Positions 1-11,756 of a DNA stretch of 64,000 nucleotides are shown here, piece by piece. Below the pieces are notes generated by a model that was not told the DNA's origin, made no database searches, and was given only the letters and a program-made list of their open reading frames with translations. The translations under genes and the position numbers were made by a program. The DNA lies in assembly GCF_020509005.1 (NCBI RefSeq), contig NC_063012.1, forward strand, positions 2,914,001 through 2,978,000. The letters are read 5' to 3'. The DNA comes from Fulvia fulva (taxonomy: Eukaryota > Ascomycota > Dothideomycetes > Mycosphaerellales > Mycosphaerellaceae). Positions within the stretch are counted from its first letter, which is position 1, and each line of letters opens with the position of its first letter.

Positions 1-3000
1 AGATCTCGTAATTATACTCCTAGGGGCTTAGCTTCTTCGAATAGAAAGCTATAGGATACAACACTCCCTACTCGTCGTATTATAAGAGCACACCTATATT
101 AACAAAGTCTAAGGAGTTAGTCTCGACGACGGTCTACCTACCCGGTATATAGTATACTAGTATACCCGCCTTACTAAACGCTACTTTTAACGCCTCGAAT
201 GCCCTCTAGCAATCATTAGTCTAGTTAATTCTACGGTTCTTATGATTGCTAGGCCTATCTAACTTTGTTAGGTTAGTCAATAGGGATATAATACGAGAGA
301 AGGCCTCGATAAACCTACGGTAGAAGTTCGCGAATCCTAGGAAGGCTTAGACATCCTTAAGATTAGTTAGTGCTTCCTAGGTCTATATACATTCCAATTT
401 CTCCGGGTCTATCTCGATGCCCTAGGGTGTAATAATAAGGCCTAGATATTTTATACGTTCCTAGTAGAACTCGGACCTATTAATATTAATAGTAAGCCTA
501 GTATCTCGTAGCTTAATTAATACCTTTCGTACGTATTCGACGTGTTCCTCTAGAGTGTCGCTAAAAATAAGGACGTTATCTAGATATACTAACACAAAGT
601 TATCTAGATATTCCTATAGAACCTTATTAATATATAACTAAAAGGTCACGGGTCCGTTATAGAGGCCGAACGGTAATACGAGGCATTCGTATATACCGTA
701 GCGTATTACGAAAGCTATTAGCTACTCGTACCCTTCCGCGATACGTAACTTATTAAAGGCTACTATAATATCTAGTTTCGTAAAGTACTTCTTTCCGTAT
801 ATACGGTTAAGCGTTTCCTATATTAATAGAATAGGATAGCGATTCTTAATAGTAATAGCGTTTAGCCTACGGTAGTTAATATATACTCGTAGCCCTCCTC
901 TAGGGTTTCTTACTACTAATACCGGTGCCGGTAACTAGCTTGTTTTCTAACCGGCCTTACGTACCTTATCTTCTAAAGTCTGTTCGAGTAACTATTTCTT
1001 AACGGCTTCATTCTCCTTCTCGGCTAGTCCGTATAGCTTTCGGTTTAGCGGTTCTTAAGGTCTACTAGGTTTAATATAAATCTCGTAGTCGATACCTAGC
1101 CGGTAAGGTAGGAGTCCCTCGTAGTCCTTTACTAAGAAAGTATCTATAATGTCGTAGTATATAGGCGGGAGCTTCTCTTTAGGATTGTAATTAAACTGCT
1201 TGTTTAAGAACTAATCTAGGTCATTAGCTACTATCGCGCTTAGTTTGAGGCTATTATCGTTATTATCGTTATCCTCGCGCCTCGTAGGCATAATATAAAA
1301 GTACTCGGCCCTAGGCCGGTACGCGTACATCTCCTATACGCGCTACGAGACTTCTTAGTAATCTATCTCTTTATCTACCTCTAGAGCGGATATATCTAGC
1401 TCCGCCCCTCCGGCTATAAATCCTACTAACTCGCTAGTAAAGGGCTTTAGTCTATATTTCGTTCTACCGATATAGTTTAGAGATTATACTATTGTCGATG
1501 TCTTATTATATAGATAGTAATCGAAGCATTAGTTAGATCTGAACGCCACCTCGCTAGTTTCCTAGAAGATATTTAGGTTATACGCGGAGAGCTACGGTAG
1601 TCTAAAGACGATATTATATTCGAGGTCGGTAACGTAGTATAGCATTTACTCGTAATAACCGCCGATAACTACGTCTATAAGAGCTATATATATAATCTGA
1701 CGCGCTATAGCCGATCTATCTCCTAGTATTAATCGTCTATTCTTCGTCAAAGGGATTAAGGGGGTTATATATTTACGTATAAATTTCTAATTAAGAAAGA
1801 GAGAGGTAGAGGTAGAATCTATAAGGCCGCGAGCCTTTTTATATTATATTATTACGGGTAATACTATATAAGGGTGTATAGCTAGTTATTGTTTATCTAG
1901 TATATTTACCGATATCTTAAGCTCCTTACTATAGTCCGTCTCTTATATTATATATCTCTTAATCTTATACTCTTTCTGTCTTAGAAAGTTCGGTTACTAA
2001 CCGCTATCTTCTACGCTTAGGTAGCGGTCGTACTATTTCCCTATTACTATAGGTCGGTAGTAAGGGAGCTAAGGTTCGGGTTAGCGTTCGCGTTATTTCG
2101 TAGACGTAGAGGGCGGTAGTCGCCGTCGTAACTATATATTAGGCATTCGGGGTTCGTTAATACGTACGAGCCTATACGGTAGCGGTAGTACTTACCCTAC
2201 TTCTTAAGGTCCTTACGCTACTTACGGTTTAATAAAGGTAGGTTCTATAAGTTAACCGGTAGGTCCTCCTTCTTCTTCGTACCTACGTATTATAGTAGTT
2301 ACTAGACAATTATAGCGGTCGTACTAGTAGCTACGGCGCCTACGGTATTACTACCGCCCTATACGCCGTTATTGCTCGAATTAGGGTTACTACGTAGGCG
2401 CGCCTTCTATAGATATAGTCGGTCGGTCTCGTAGAAGCTCTTATCTAATACCGTATATTCCTTAATAATATCCTATATACCGTATAAGCGTCTATCTACT
2501 TCCCTATCGCCGAAAGTCTTAATAAAGTACTTACGGTTTAGGCGGTTACGAAATAGTATTAGCTTAGTCTCGTCGGTCTACTCTATCTAAGTACGTAGCT
2601 TCGAGTAGCGAGCGTAGAAGGTAATAAAGGTCTCGCCCTACTCCTACTTATAGGTAGCGATATTAATTATAGCCTTAGTTCCTTCGTTACGGGTGCCGTA
2701 CTAGCGCGTTATCTAATCTAGTAGTTCCTTACTAACCTCGAAACCGCGTATTAGAGTAAGGTTAATAGTAAATAGGCGTTCTAAAAGTTCGGTTAGGGGA
2801 GTCTATATATAGGTATTACGCGCCCGAGAGTCGCGACCGTTATTATTATTAGGTCGTAGACGGTTTCTATTACGTCCTCGGTCGTTATTACTATTACCGT
2901 CATTATTATCGTTACTACTACCTCCGCCGCCGCCGCCTCTACTAGTAGCTTTACGATACTTACGTATTAGCTACTCGAGTAAAGTCTTGCGTAGAGGTAA

Positions 3001-3853
3001 ATAGGAGGGTCGGCGACTAGAGCGGCCCCTACCTCTATTCTATATAGTGTCTTTAGTAGCTTAGAGTCGAGTCTTTAGATCGTTAACCTCCTTCTATAGA
3101 GTCTAGTTCTTAGCTTTAGTATCCTATACCTTCTTCTTCTCCTCTTATAACTTTACTAGGTTATAATCCTTCTTACTCTTAAGGTCTACGGCTATCTTCT
3201 ATATTATAGCCTCCTCGCTTCGTAGTATCTTATAGATACGGTTATACTCGGTATATAGCGTAGTATACTAGGTGTTCTAGAGGTTATTAGCTCGCTCTAT
3301 TATATCGAGTTGTCTACCTTTAGTAATCGCTATATTTACTACCTATAGTACGAAGTCGTAGGTAGTCTTCGGGTACTAGAATACGAGGGTCGTAAGTTTG
3401 TCTAGTATAACATTCTAGTATTCGGATACGAGAATGTACTCTACCTCGTCGAGTAATAGGTATACCTCGTCTAGGTCGCCGCCTAGGTTCTCTTCGAGCT
3501 TAAACTTAAATAGTTCTATAAAGTCAATCTTACTACCTTCTTCTTACTCGAAGGCTTTCTAGTAAGCTTTATCAATTTCCTATTATAGCGCGATACCGGT
3601 GTCTACTATAACCTACCGGTTATCGTCCTATATCTAACTCCTAGGAAAAGAGGAGAGGTCGGGGAAAAGAGATATACGCTACTTACCTTTACCCTTAGGC
3701 TTTAGTAGCGGTAGTATACCGCTATTCGTCTATAAAGTCATATTGTCTAGGTTTAGAGGAGGCGTAACGATGCCTATTTCCCGACTGTCTACGAGCGCGC
3801 GACTACCTACTAATAATATCGCCGCGTTACGTTCTCTAGGTATTTACGCGCTA
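1..3853 (-). pseudogene. A-family Gypsy copy A-1: gag and 5' half of pol, RIP-degraded
   Basis: The reverse complement matches the intact A element at 33329-37500 throughout, with CpA/TpG replaced by TpA and many stop codons. The gag start codon is now ATA (3843-3841). The gag/pol slippery heptamer is still readable at 2041-2035. The protease region lies near 1690-1830, and reverse transcriptase runs from about 1200 down to the window edge, where the RNase H start is cut off. The 5' UTR and LTR of the same copy lie at 11296-11756, beyond an inserted F element. No protein can be made from it. Confidence 0.9.
3704..3853. repeat. 150-bp duplicated A segment, left copy
   Basis: This start-of-gag segment of A is present again at 11296-11445, so it flanks the F element directly on both sides. 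The two copies differ by scattered C/T and G/A transitions, so they mutated separately. On its right it abuts the F purine tract with no F LTR between. Confidence 0.8.
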
Positions 3854-6800
3854 GATAGTACCCCCCCCCTTTAGATCGCTATTCGTCCTCGGACGGCTCT
3901 ATCTCTATAGTAGTATATCTACGAGGCCTATATTATCCTCTAGTCTACCTTATTTAGCTTGAGTATCCTCTAAACTCTTAATATCCTCCTTACTATCGAT
4001 TACTATATCTATCGGGCGGCTAAGCTAGTACGGCTATATAGAGGCTTAGGGTATATAGCGACATCCTTGTTCTAACGCCTATTATAGAGACTTCTATCCG
4101 TTGTTATCTTTATAGAAGTAGGTATACGCGGTTCTATAGTAGCCCTAGCGTATTGAGTATCCGAGCCTATATCTATAGCGTTCGTTTCTATAGAGCTTTA
4201 TAGGCTAACTATAGGCGTGTCGAACTCTATCGTACTTATATTAAGTCTTACCGAGCGGCGTAACGTCCTTACTTATAGCTTAGACGCCGTTACGGGCGTA
4301 TTAGTTTACGGTATAACTACCGGTATAGACGTACTCGCGTTCTCCGTAGGTAACTACCTAGACTTAGTATAAGATTGTAGTATACTAGTAACTCGGTCCT
4401 TATTAGGTACCTAGTCGTACGGCGGCTTAAAGTCGGCGGGTATAGACTTCGTCGGAAAGTTGTAGTAGAAGTCCACAATAGAGGCGGCTGCTCCTACTAA
4501 TGCTTCTAGTAGCTCCTAGCTCGGCTCGCGGTATCCTTTCTACTATACTAGGTACTTATACTCGTCTTACTTCGGTAGTAAGTGTTTTAGTAGTCTTCCC
4601 TTTAGCTTGAAATATTTCCTATCGAGTATGTCCTCTACGAAGTACTCTTTAGATATTCCGCCGTCGTCGTTACGGGTAATCTCGATTAGAGGCGGCGGTA
4701 CTAGGATCTATCTAGGTTCGGGGTTATTAGTAGCTAGTTATAGGAGCGAGGCGTAGAAAGTGTTATAGAGATTACCTAACTAATCGGGTATTATAACGCG
4801 GTAAGTATTTTGATACGGGAGTACTACGGTGATCTCGTACGGCCCTACGTTCTTAATGTCGAGCTTCTTAGACGGGCGTGTTATTAACTAGTTAGTAGTA
4901 TTAATATAAACTTCGTCGCCGATATTATAATTCGGAGGTAGCTAGCGATATACGTTTATAAAATCTACTTATAACGCTTAGGCTAACACGATTTCTTACC
5001 TTAGATGTACGTATATCTAGTTTATACGCTTAGTAAACGTATTCGTAGATTCTATATCGAGTCGTTACTTATAGGGCATAAGCTTTATAGGGGTGGTTAG
5101 ACTAGTATCCGTGAATTCTAGGTTACGACCGGTATTAGCGTAGAAGGGTAATACTCTAGTAGTAGCTAATATATAATTATTAGTAGTAAACTCGGCAAGT
5201 AGTAACTAATCAACCTAATCATCTTAGGCGTAGTTAATATAGGCCCTAAGGTAACGTTCTATAACCTTATTCGTGTTTTTAGACTATCTATCGGATTCTA
5301 GGTAAAAGGCCGTCGATAGCCGTTATTAAATACCGAGTAGGGAGCAAACTCGTCTCTAGAACGTAGACGTCTACTAGGAGCCCCGATCCGAGACGATGCT
5401 CTTAGGAATACTATAACGTATAAAGATATAGCGGATAAAGATATATACGATATATAGGGCGTCTATCTATAGCACTAGGATTAGGTATCTCTCCTTAGTA
5501 AGCCTATCCGTAACTATAAGGACGTTCTTATACGTTTGTCTATCGGTTAAGCTCTTACTTACGGGCAAATCTATAACGAAGTTAATAGCGATATCCTCCT
5601 ATACTCCGAAGGGTACCGGTAATAGTATAAGGAGGCTCTAATACTACTGATTTGACGGAACCGTTATTCTATATATAATATAATTACGGACGAATCTCTT
5701 AATTGTTTGTACTATACGTAGCTAGCGGTAGTATCTACTAATCAACTCGAATGTCTTTTTACGGCCGAGATACCTAGCCGCGGGTATGTCGTAGAAACGT
5801 TTCGTGATTAGAGTACGAAGTTCTACTACGCTAGTAACTTCTAGGACAAATAAGCTATATCCTCCGTAGGCGTTCTTTATATAGATTATACTATCTTCTA
5901 CTTTAGACGTACGATCGTCGATCTTATGTTTACGTAATAGGGGTACTTACTAGTTCTAGTATAGCTATTATATAGTAGCCTAAACGGTCTCTTCGTTATA
6001 TAGAGCCTTGACTTATATAAGTAAATCCTACTATACTACCTACTACGCTACCTCCCCCTCCCGTAGCTCGCTTAAATTGAGCTTAATATCGAGGCGAGCG
6101 GGCGGTAGGATGACCTAGCTCTAATACTATAGACGTAGATCGCTTAGATCCGACGGTAGATCTTACGATCGTCTAGTAAGGCTATTAGGCTTTATGCCCT
6201 ATATACCTAGACGATAGGTAATTTTGAATACGAACTGTACTAGGAACTATACCTAGCGTGCCTACCGTCTATTAAGTTTTTTCGTGCTTATAAAGTATTC
6301 TAGGTTCTTATAATTGGAGTAGATAATAACGGGATTATTATCTATATCCTTTATATTCTCGAAATTAGTATCTATATTATCGTCTAAGTTAACGGTAAGC
6401 TTAGGTCTCTATTCTTCGAAGGCGAGGACGATAGCTAATAGTTCCTTATCGTAAATCTCGTAGTTATACTCCTATAGTAACATCTTCTTAGATATATATA
6501 CTACCGGTCTCTAGACGTCTCCGTATTTCTATAAAATTACTACTATAGTAACGAAATCTAAGGCATCTATTTCGACTATAGTTTCTAACCCTAGTACAAA
6601 GTATACGAGTACCGTATCCGTTAAGAATATATCTTTTAATCCTTAGAAGGCTACTTCGTATTCTATTATCTAAACGAATAGTATCGGCTTACTATTCTTA
6701 CTAGTCTTTATTAAATTCGTAAGGGGTATATAGATTTTGGAGAAGTTCTATATAAACCTTTAGTAGAAGTTTCCGAACCTAAGGAATGCTTATACATCCT

Positions 6801-9800
6801 TTAGGTATGTTAGAGTAAGCTAGTTCTTGACTACGTCGACCTTTTCCGGGTCTATACGGATACCGTCGACTCCTATAATAATACTAAGGTACTTCGTCTC
6901 TATTTAGTAGAACTCGTATTTGTCGATATCTAATTATAGGCCGGCTTTATATATACGCTATAGCACTTTACGTACGTGTTATATATATTCCTCGAATATA
7001 TCGCTAAAGATTAGGATATTCTCTAGGTATACTAAATAGAAGTTATCGAGATACTCCCTAAGCGTATCGTTAATATATAATTAGAATGTTCCTAGAGTAT
7101 TATATAGGCCGAAAGGCATTACTATACACTCGAATTAACTATAGCGAGTACTAAACGTAGTTTTCTATTCGTAGCCCTCTATAATACGAATACGGTTAAA
7201 GGTAGAGATAAAATCGAGTTTAGTAAAGTACTTCTTCCTATTTAGGCGGTTTAGCGTTTCTTAGAAAAGCGGTATTAGGTATCTACTTTTGATCGTAAGG
7301 GTATTAAGAGCTCTATAGTCGATATAGACCCGTAGACCGCCGCCTAGTTTACGTATAATTAGTACTAGTATAGAAGCCGGGCTTGTGCTTCGTTATATCG
7401 CTCTAGATTCTAGCTAATTATCGACCCACTTCTTAATTACCTTATTCTCGCGAGACGACATTGCGTATAGCCGCTTAAAAGGAGGTGACTTGGTTTCGTC
7501 TTTAAGGTGTATTTTATAGTCTTTACTAGGGCGGTAAGGTAGGATCTTTAATATATCCTAACGGTTAAAACAGTCCTTAAAATCGTATAGTTCCTAGGGT
7601 AAGTAGACCTTAGTACCTTAGTCCTTATCTTTGCCTTTTATAAATCTATCGAAGTCGCTATTCACTATTATTATATATGCTATTAAGGGGTTTACTAACT
7701 ATACCTTCCGAAGGTTTATAGCGTAGAGCCTAGTAGGATCGAAGTCTTCCCTAGTCGCTACTATTACGTAGGCTCGTAATAGGTTAGCGTAGTACTTCTG
7801 ACTAGGTAGTATAATCTATATTATATAGACTTCCGCTCCTTTCTTACGAGCTAGTTTTACTACGTAGGCCGCGGAGATGTTTACGATATCGATCTCGAGT
7901 TCTAGTTCGATAACTTATTACTTTTGTTTCGTATATCGGTACGGTCGCTTTAACGTCTTAACGCCGTCTACCGGTAACGGTTATTAAGAGTATATACGGA
8001 AGTTATCCTCTTCGTCCTCGAACGTCGTATAGAACTGTAGTTAGGGTATATACTTAGGTAACGATAGCGTAGGAGCGGTGACTTCGTCGGGGTTATCTTC
8101 TACTATCGGCGGTCGATAATTGCCTAATAGTACTAGCGTAGCTAGATAGTTAATAGACTGTACTATTAGGTACTTATTAGACCTCTAGTTTGCCTTATAG
8201 GTACGGCAATTCAAATGATTCATTATTATAATACCCTTCTCCTATTATATCTCTAGTTTGTAGTCTATAAACTAACTAGAGCCGAGCACGATATTATACT
8301 CTAGTAATTCTACTAGATAGTAGCTAAGGATTTCGACGTAGCCGCCGACATTAAAAGGAAAGTACGTAGACTCGGTAATAAGCTCGTTAGCGGAGCCGCT
8401 ATTAGCTAGTCCTAATTAAAGAGGTTCTTCCTAGAGTCGATGATAATTATATATACGAGCGTATACAGAATTTATGTACTAAGAGGTAGTACTATAATTA
8501 AGGAAGGCAAGAGCTTAATTACTATCTATACTACTAGGTATTATAAGGTAAGGGGACACTCTCGGCCTTAGTACCCCTCGTATAATAGGCGGTGTTAGAG
8601 AGCTTACTAATATACGTAAAGCGTACTCTAGTCCTTATATTACCGCATCTCGCTATGTTTCCTTTATAGTATAATGTTTATAAGTAGGACTAACGGTTAT
8701 CGTACTTAAGCGTTAGTCTAGCTATTTCCCTATTACTAAGGGTTAGCCGGTATTTATATTATAGAGCTAGTATTCGCGCGCGGCGGAGGGCGCTTATACT
8801 ACTTAATAGGGTAGTCTAGCGAGTATAAGTTATAGTCTATACGGCGGTAGCGGATATAACCGCCTACTACGATAATGCTAGCCTTCTCCTTAGGCTCGAG
8901 CTTCTTAAGTTCCTTAAATTCGCGCGGTATCTAAGCGTATAGCTTAAGGCCTAAACCTTAGGCTACGCCGGGCGCGATAGGTATAGTACCGTTCTTACCG
9001 CTAGTACTACGAGGTAGTCGTAGTATAGCTAGGGTCTTTGACTTTAGGCGCTCGAACTTAGCTTCGAGCTTATAGTATAGGTCGACTAAGTCTTCGCGGT
9101 CCTTAGTCTCTATAGGCAGTACCTCTATATATTTGTAGTTAAGCTTACCCTCGAGTAGGCGGTGATTAGTCTTAGCTAATAGGTCGTATAAGTTACGCTA
9201 TTCGTCGTACTTAGCAATAAAGATAGAAAATGACTCGTTGTTACTCTACTATAAGACCTAGAGCTTCTAGAAAGCCTTGCCTACGACGTCCTTCTTACTA
9301 TACCGATCGATAAGGAATTAGATTATCCTATCGATAGACTTAAAGAGGTTAACGTAATTGCGCTTAGTATACTTAGAGGGTACTCGCGGATGATATAGCT
9401 AGTACGGGTACCCGTCGAGGTAGTTAAGGATATAGCGTAGTCCGTCCTCGATAGTCTAGAACTATATTACGGACAGCTTGATCTCTATCTAATCGAGCTA
9501 ACGGTTAAAGTTTATATTCTTATTGTCGAACTTCCTTTCTAGGTCCTTAACTAACTTATTAGTATATATAACATTAGCGGAGGGTTCGATAGTAGTGAAC
9601 TAGCTAACGGCGGTATTGCTAGTCACCCTAGAAGCACTACTAGGTATGCCCTAGCGTTCTCGTCGTAAGGAGTTACGGCGTAGGTAACGGCGTAGTCGAC
9701 TATTATCTCTACCCTTATCGTTATTAGAGTTGTCTCCGTCGTTATCGCTACTACCTCTACTACCTCCTCGTCGGGTGCCTCTACCTATACGGTCCTACTA

Positions 9801-10876
9801 AGTAGGAGACGTAGGTGATCGTAAAACACCGTTATAACGAGGGGAGTAGACGCGGACCTAATAACTACGGTCATTATTATTATTACCGTTAGTACCGCTA
9901 GTATCGCTAGTACCGTTCGTATCCTTAGCTACTAGCTAAGCCTTTAGCTCTACTACCTCCTTATTTAGAGCCTAATTACACTTAGATAGGGCTTTGATGT
10001 CCTCGGGTAATATACCTACCTACGACTTCTCGACCTATCTAAAGAGCGTATCGCTATCCTATTAGAGGCGCTAATTAGCTTCCTTAAGGTCTTATATCTG
10101 ACTCTTATACTTCTAGTATTTATTAAAGTAGAATATAAAGAGGCCCTTAACATCCTTATCCTTTTCGAGTTAACTAAGACTCTCGGATACGATGTTACGT
10201 TCCTTCTTTATATCGGCGTACTTACGGTATATAACCTTATTAGCCTTCTTTAGGGACTCGATCTAGTTGAAAAGTGTAATAAAGTCTAACTATATCTAGC
10301 GAACGAGGTGAAACATAATCTCCGGGTATACTATAGTACGAGTTGCGAACTCGGCTAGGCTCTTAATAGTAGTATACTCTAAGGCGATTGCCTACTCCTT
10401 AGGTTAGCGTATATCATTAGTTTTACTATCTTATATAGATATATTATCTCTTGACTCTATAATCTTATATACCTTGATTCCTCCTTCTTCTAAGATCTAT
10501 TCTTCGTCGAGGAATTATACGAAGTTAATAGGGTCGGAGGTTAAGGCAAACTACTGTTCTTTAGGTAGTAAATCCTTCTCGATCTCTTATTATTCGGCGG
10601 CGAATACGTTCGAGTCGTCGTCGGAAGGGAAGGCACCTAGGGCGGTATCGGTACCTAGGTTATCGAGTGTCTACGTTTTAGTAGATACGGTTAGGAAAAG
10701 CTTAGCGCGTACGAGTAACTAACGCTTATACTTACTAAGATCTAGATAAAGAGGTTGCTTAGGCAAGAGCACCCCGTTAGTAGTACTACCGGGTATAGCT
10801 ATATTATACTATTACGTAGTAGATAAGACTACTCTCTTAGTAGGTATATAAGGGCCCTATAAGAGTAGGGAGGCGC

Positions 10877-11090
10877 GCGTTTTACGCGAAGGAGAGAGGT
10901 GATCTATTGACTTAACTAGTACGCTTATTTACGAGACTATAGTTATTATTAGTACGCCTATACGCGCGACTCGACGGTTAGTAACTATAGTGAACTTGAC
11001 CTACCTTAACGCGTTTTACGCGAAGGAGAGAGGTGATCTATTAACTTAACTAATGCGCTTGTTTACGCGACTATAGTTATTATTAGTACG
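10877..11090. repeat. Two 80-bp direct repeats in the F leader
   Basis: The segment at 10877-10956 recurs at 11011-11090 with few changes, separated by 54 bp. Both begin with GCGTTTTACGCGAAGGAGAG. They lie between the F LTR and gag, so they belong to the untranslated leader. Their function is unknown. Confidence 0.8.
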
Positions 11091-11145
11091 ATTTGATTAT
11101 AACTACTAGCCTAACTAGATAGACCGCTTATAAGACCGAACAAAC

Positions 11146-11295
11146 TATTACGGGTAGTGATCTATAAGACGATAGTATAGGGTTACCGTAAAACAAGCGT
11201 TATTTAGTAAGGCTACGAAAGAGAAGCGCGAAGCGCGCGAGATATATAAGGAAGCGCTAAGGCGCGCGACGTTACGGTAGTAGTAAACCGTAATA
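11146..11295 (-). repeat. F-family 5' LTR
   Basis: On the minus strand the LTR starts TATTACGG (originally probably TGTTACGG) and ends in TA (originally CA). It has a TATATAT box at 11248-11242. Forty nucleotides downstream is ACTAAATAA (11208-11200). Two nucleotides after the LTR is TTGTTCGGT (11143-11135), whose complement differs from that 9-mer only by RIP-type transitions. The boundaries come from this geometry because no second F LTR is present for comparison. Confidence 0.65.
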
Positions 11296-11756
11296 AGTAG
11301 CGGTAGTATACCGCCGTTTGTCTATAAAGTTATATTGTCTAGGTTCGAGGGAGGCGTAACGATACCTATTTCCTATCTATCTATAAGCGCGCGACTACCT
11401 ACTAATAATATCGCCGCGTTACGTTCTCTAGGTATTTACGCGCTATACGCCTTCCCGTATTCTATATTCTACTACGACTCTACGCGTTCTTCGAGTTCTC
11501 TAGTTCTGTCTATTCCTATTATTACGCGTCCCTTACCTAGATCCGCGATCTAGGTAAAGTAGTAGAAGAAACTATAAGGGCGCGCGTACCGTAGGGTCCG
11601 AATAAGAGAGTTATTATTCTACGAAGCTACAAAAGAGGAGCGCGAGGCGCGGCGAAGTTATAAAGTAAAGCTAAGCCGCGCTAACCCGATACGGAAGGTC
11701 CGCGGTTCATCCGGGCCGACGTAGCTATAGTAAGGGGTCACGGGCTACCCGTAATA
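11296..11756 (-). mobile_element. A-1 5' end: gag start, leader and 5' LTR
   Basis: This continues the A copy at 1-3853 beyond the F insertion. On the minus strand it runs from the LTR (11756-11573) through the leader palindrome to the first part of gag. It overlaps the left part by 150 bp. The LTR is 184 bp, the same length as the intact A LTRs. The flank at its outer edge is ACGAG; the matching flank on the other side lies outside the window. Confidence 0.85.
11573..11756 (-). repeat. A-family LTR, RIP-mutated
   Basis: It is 184 bp long and aligns end to end with the intact A LTRs at 33009-33192 and 40047-40230. Differences are mostly CpA/TpG to TpA. The TATA region and the GTAGAA primer-complement region are still recognisable. 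Confidence 0.9.

Larger units (their letters stand above)
3854..11295 (-). mobile_element. F-family chromodomain Gypsy element, RIP-degraded, 3' LTR missing
   Basis: Read on the minus strand, the element has a 5' LTR (11295-11146), a leader with 80-bp repeats, gag (about 10740-8640) and pol down to a purine tract at about 3869-3861. Visible pol pieces are reverse transcriptase at about 7450-6800, where the YLDD box reads as YLEN near 7040-7005, then RNase H, integrase, and a chromodomain near 4640-4460 that still shows YKYLV and a GYREPS-like core. Stops from CAG, CAA and TGG codons are everywhere. Where the 3' LTR should follow the purine tract, A sequence begins instead. It is a different family from A, B and C by its reverse transcriptase sequence. 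Confidence 0.8.

Noticed and set aside
10474..11553. Short plus-strand frames (82 and 72 codons)
   Set aside because: They are antisense to the start of F gag and to the A-1 leader.
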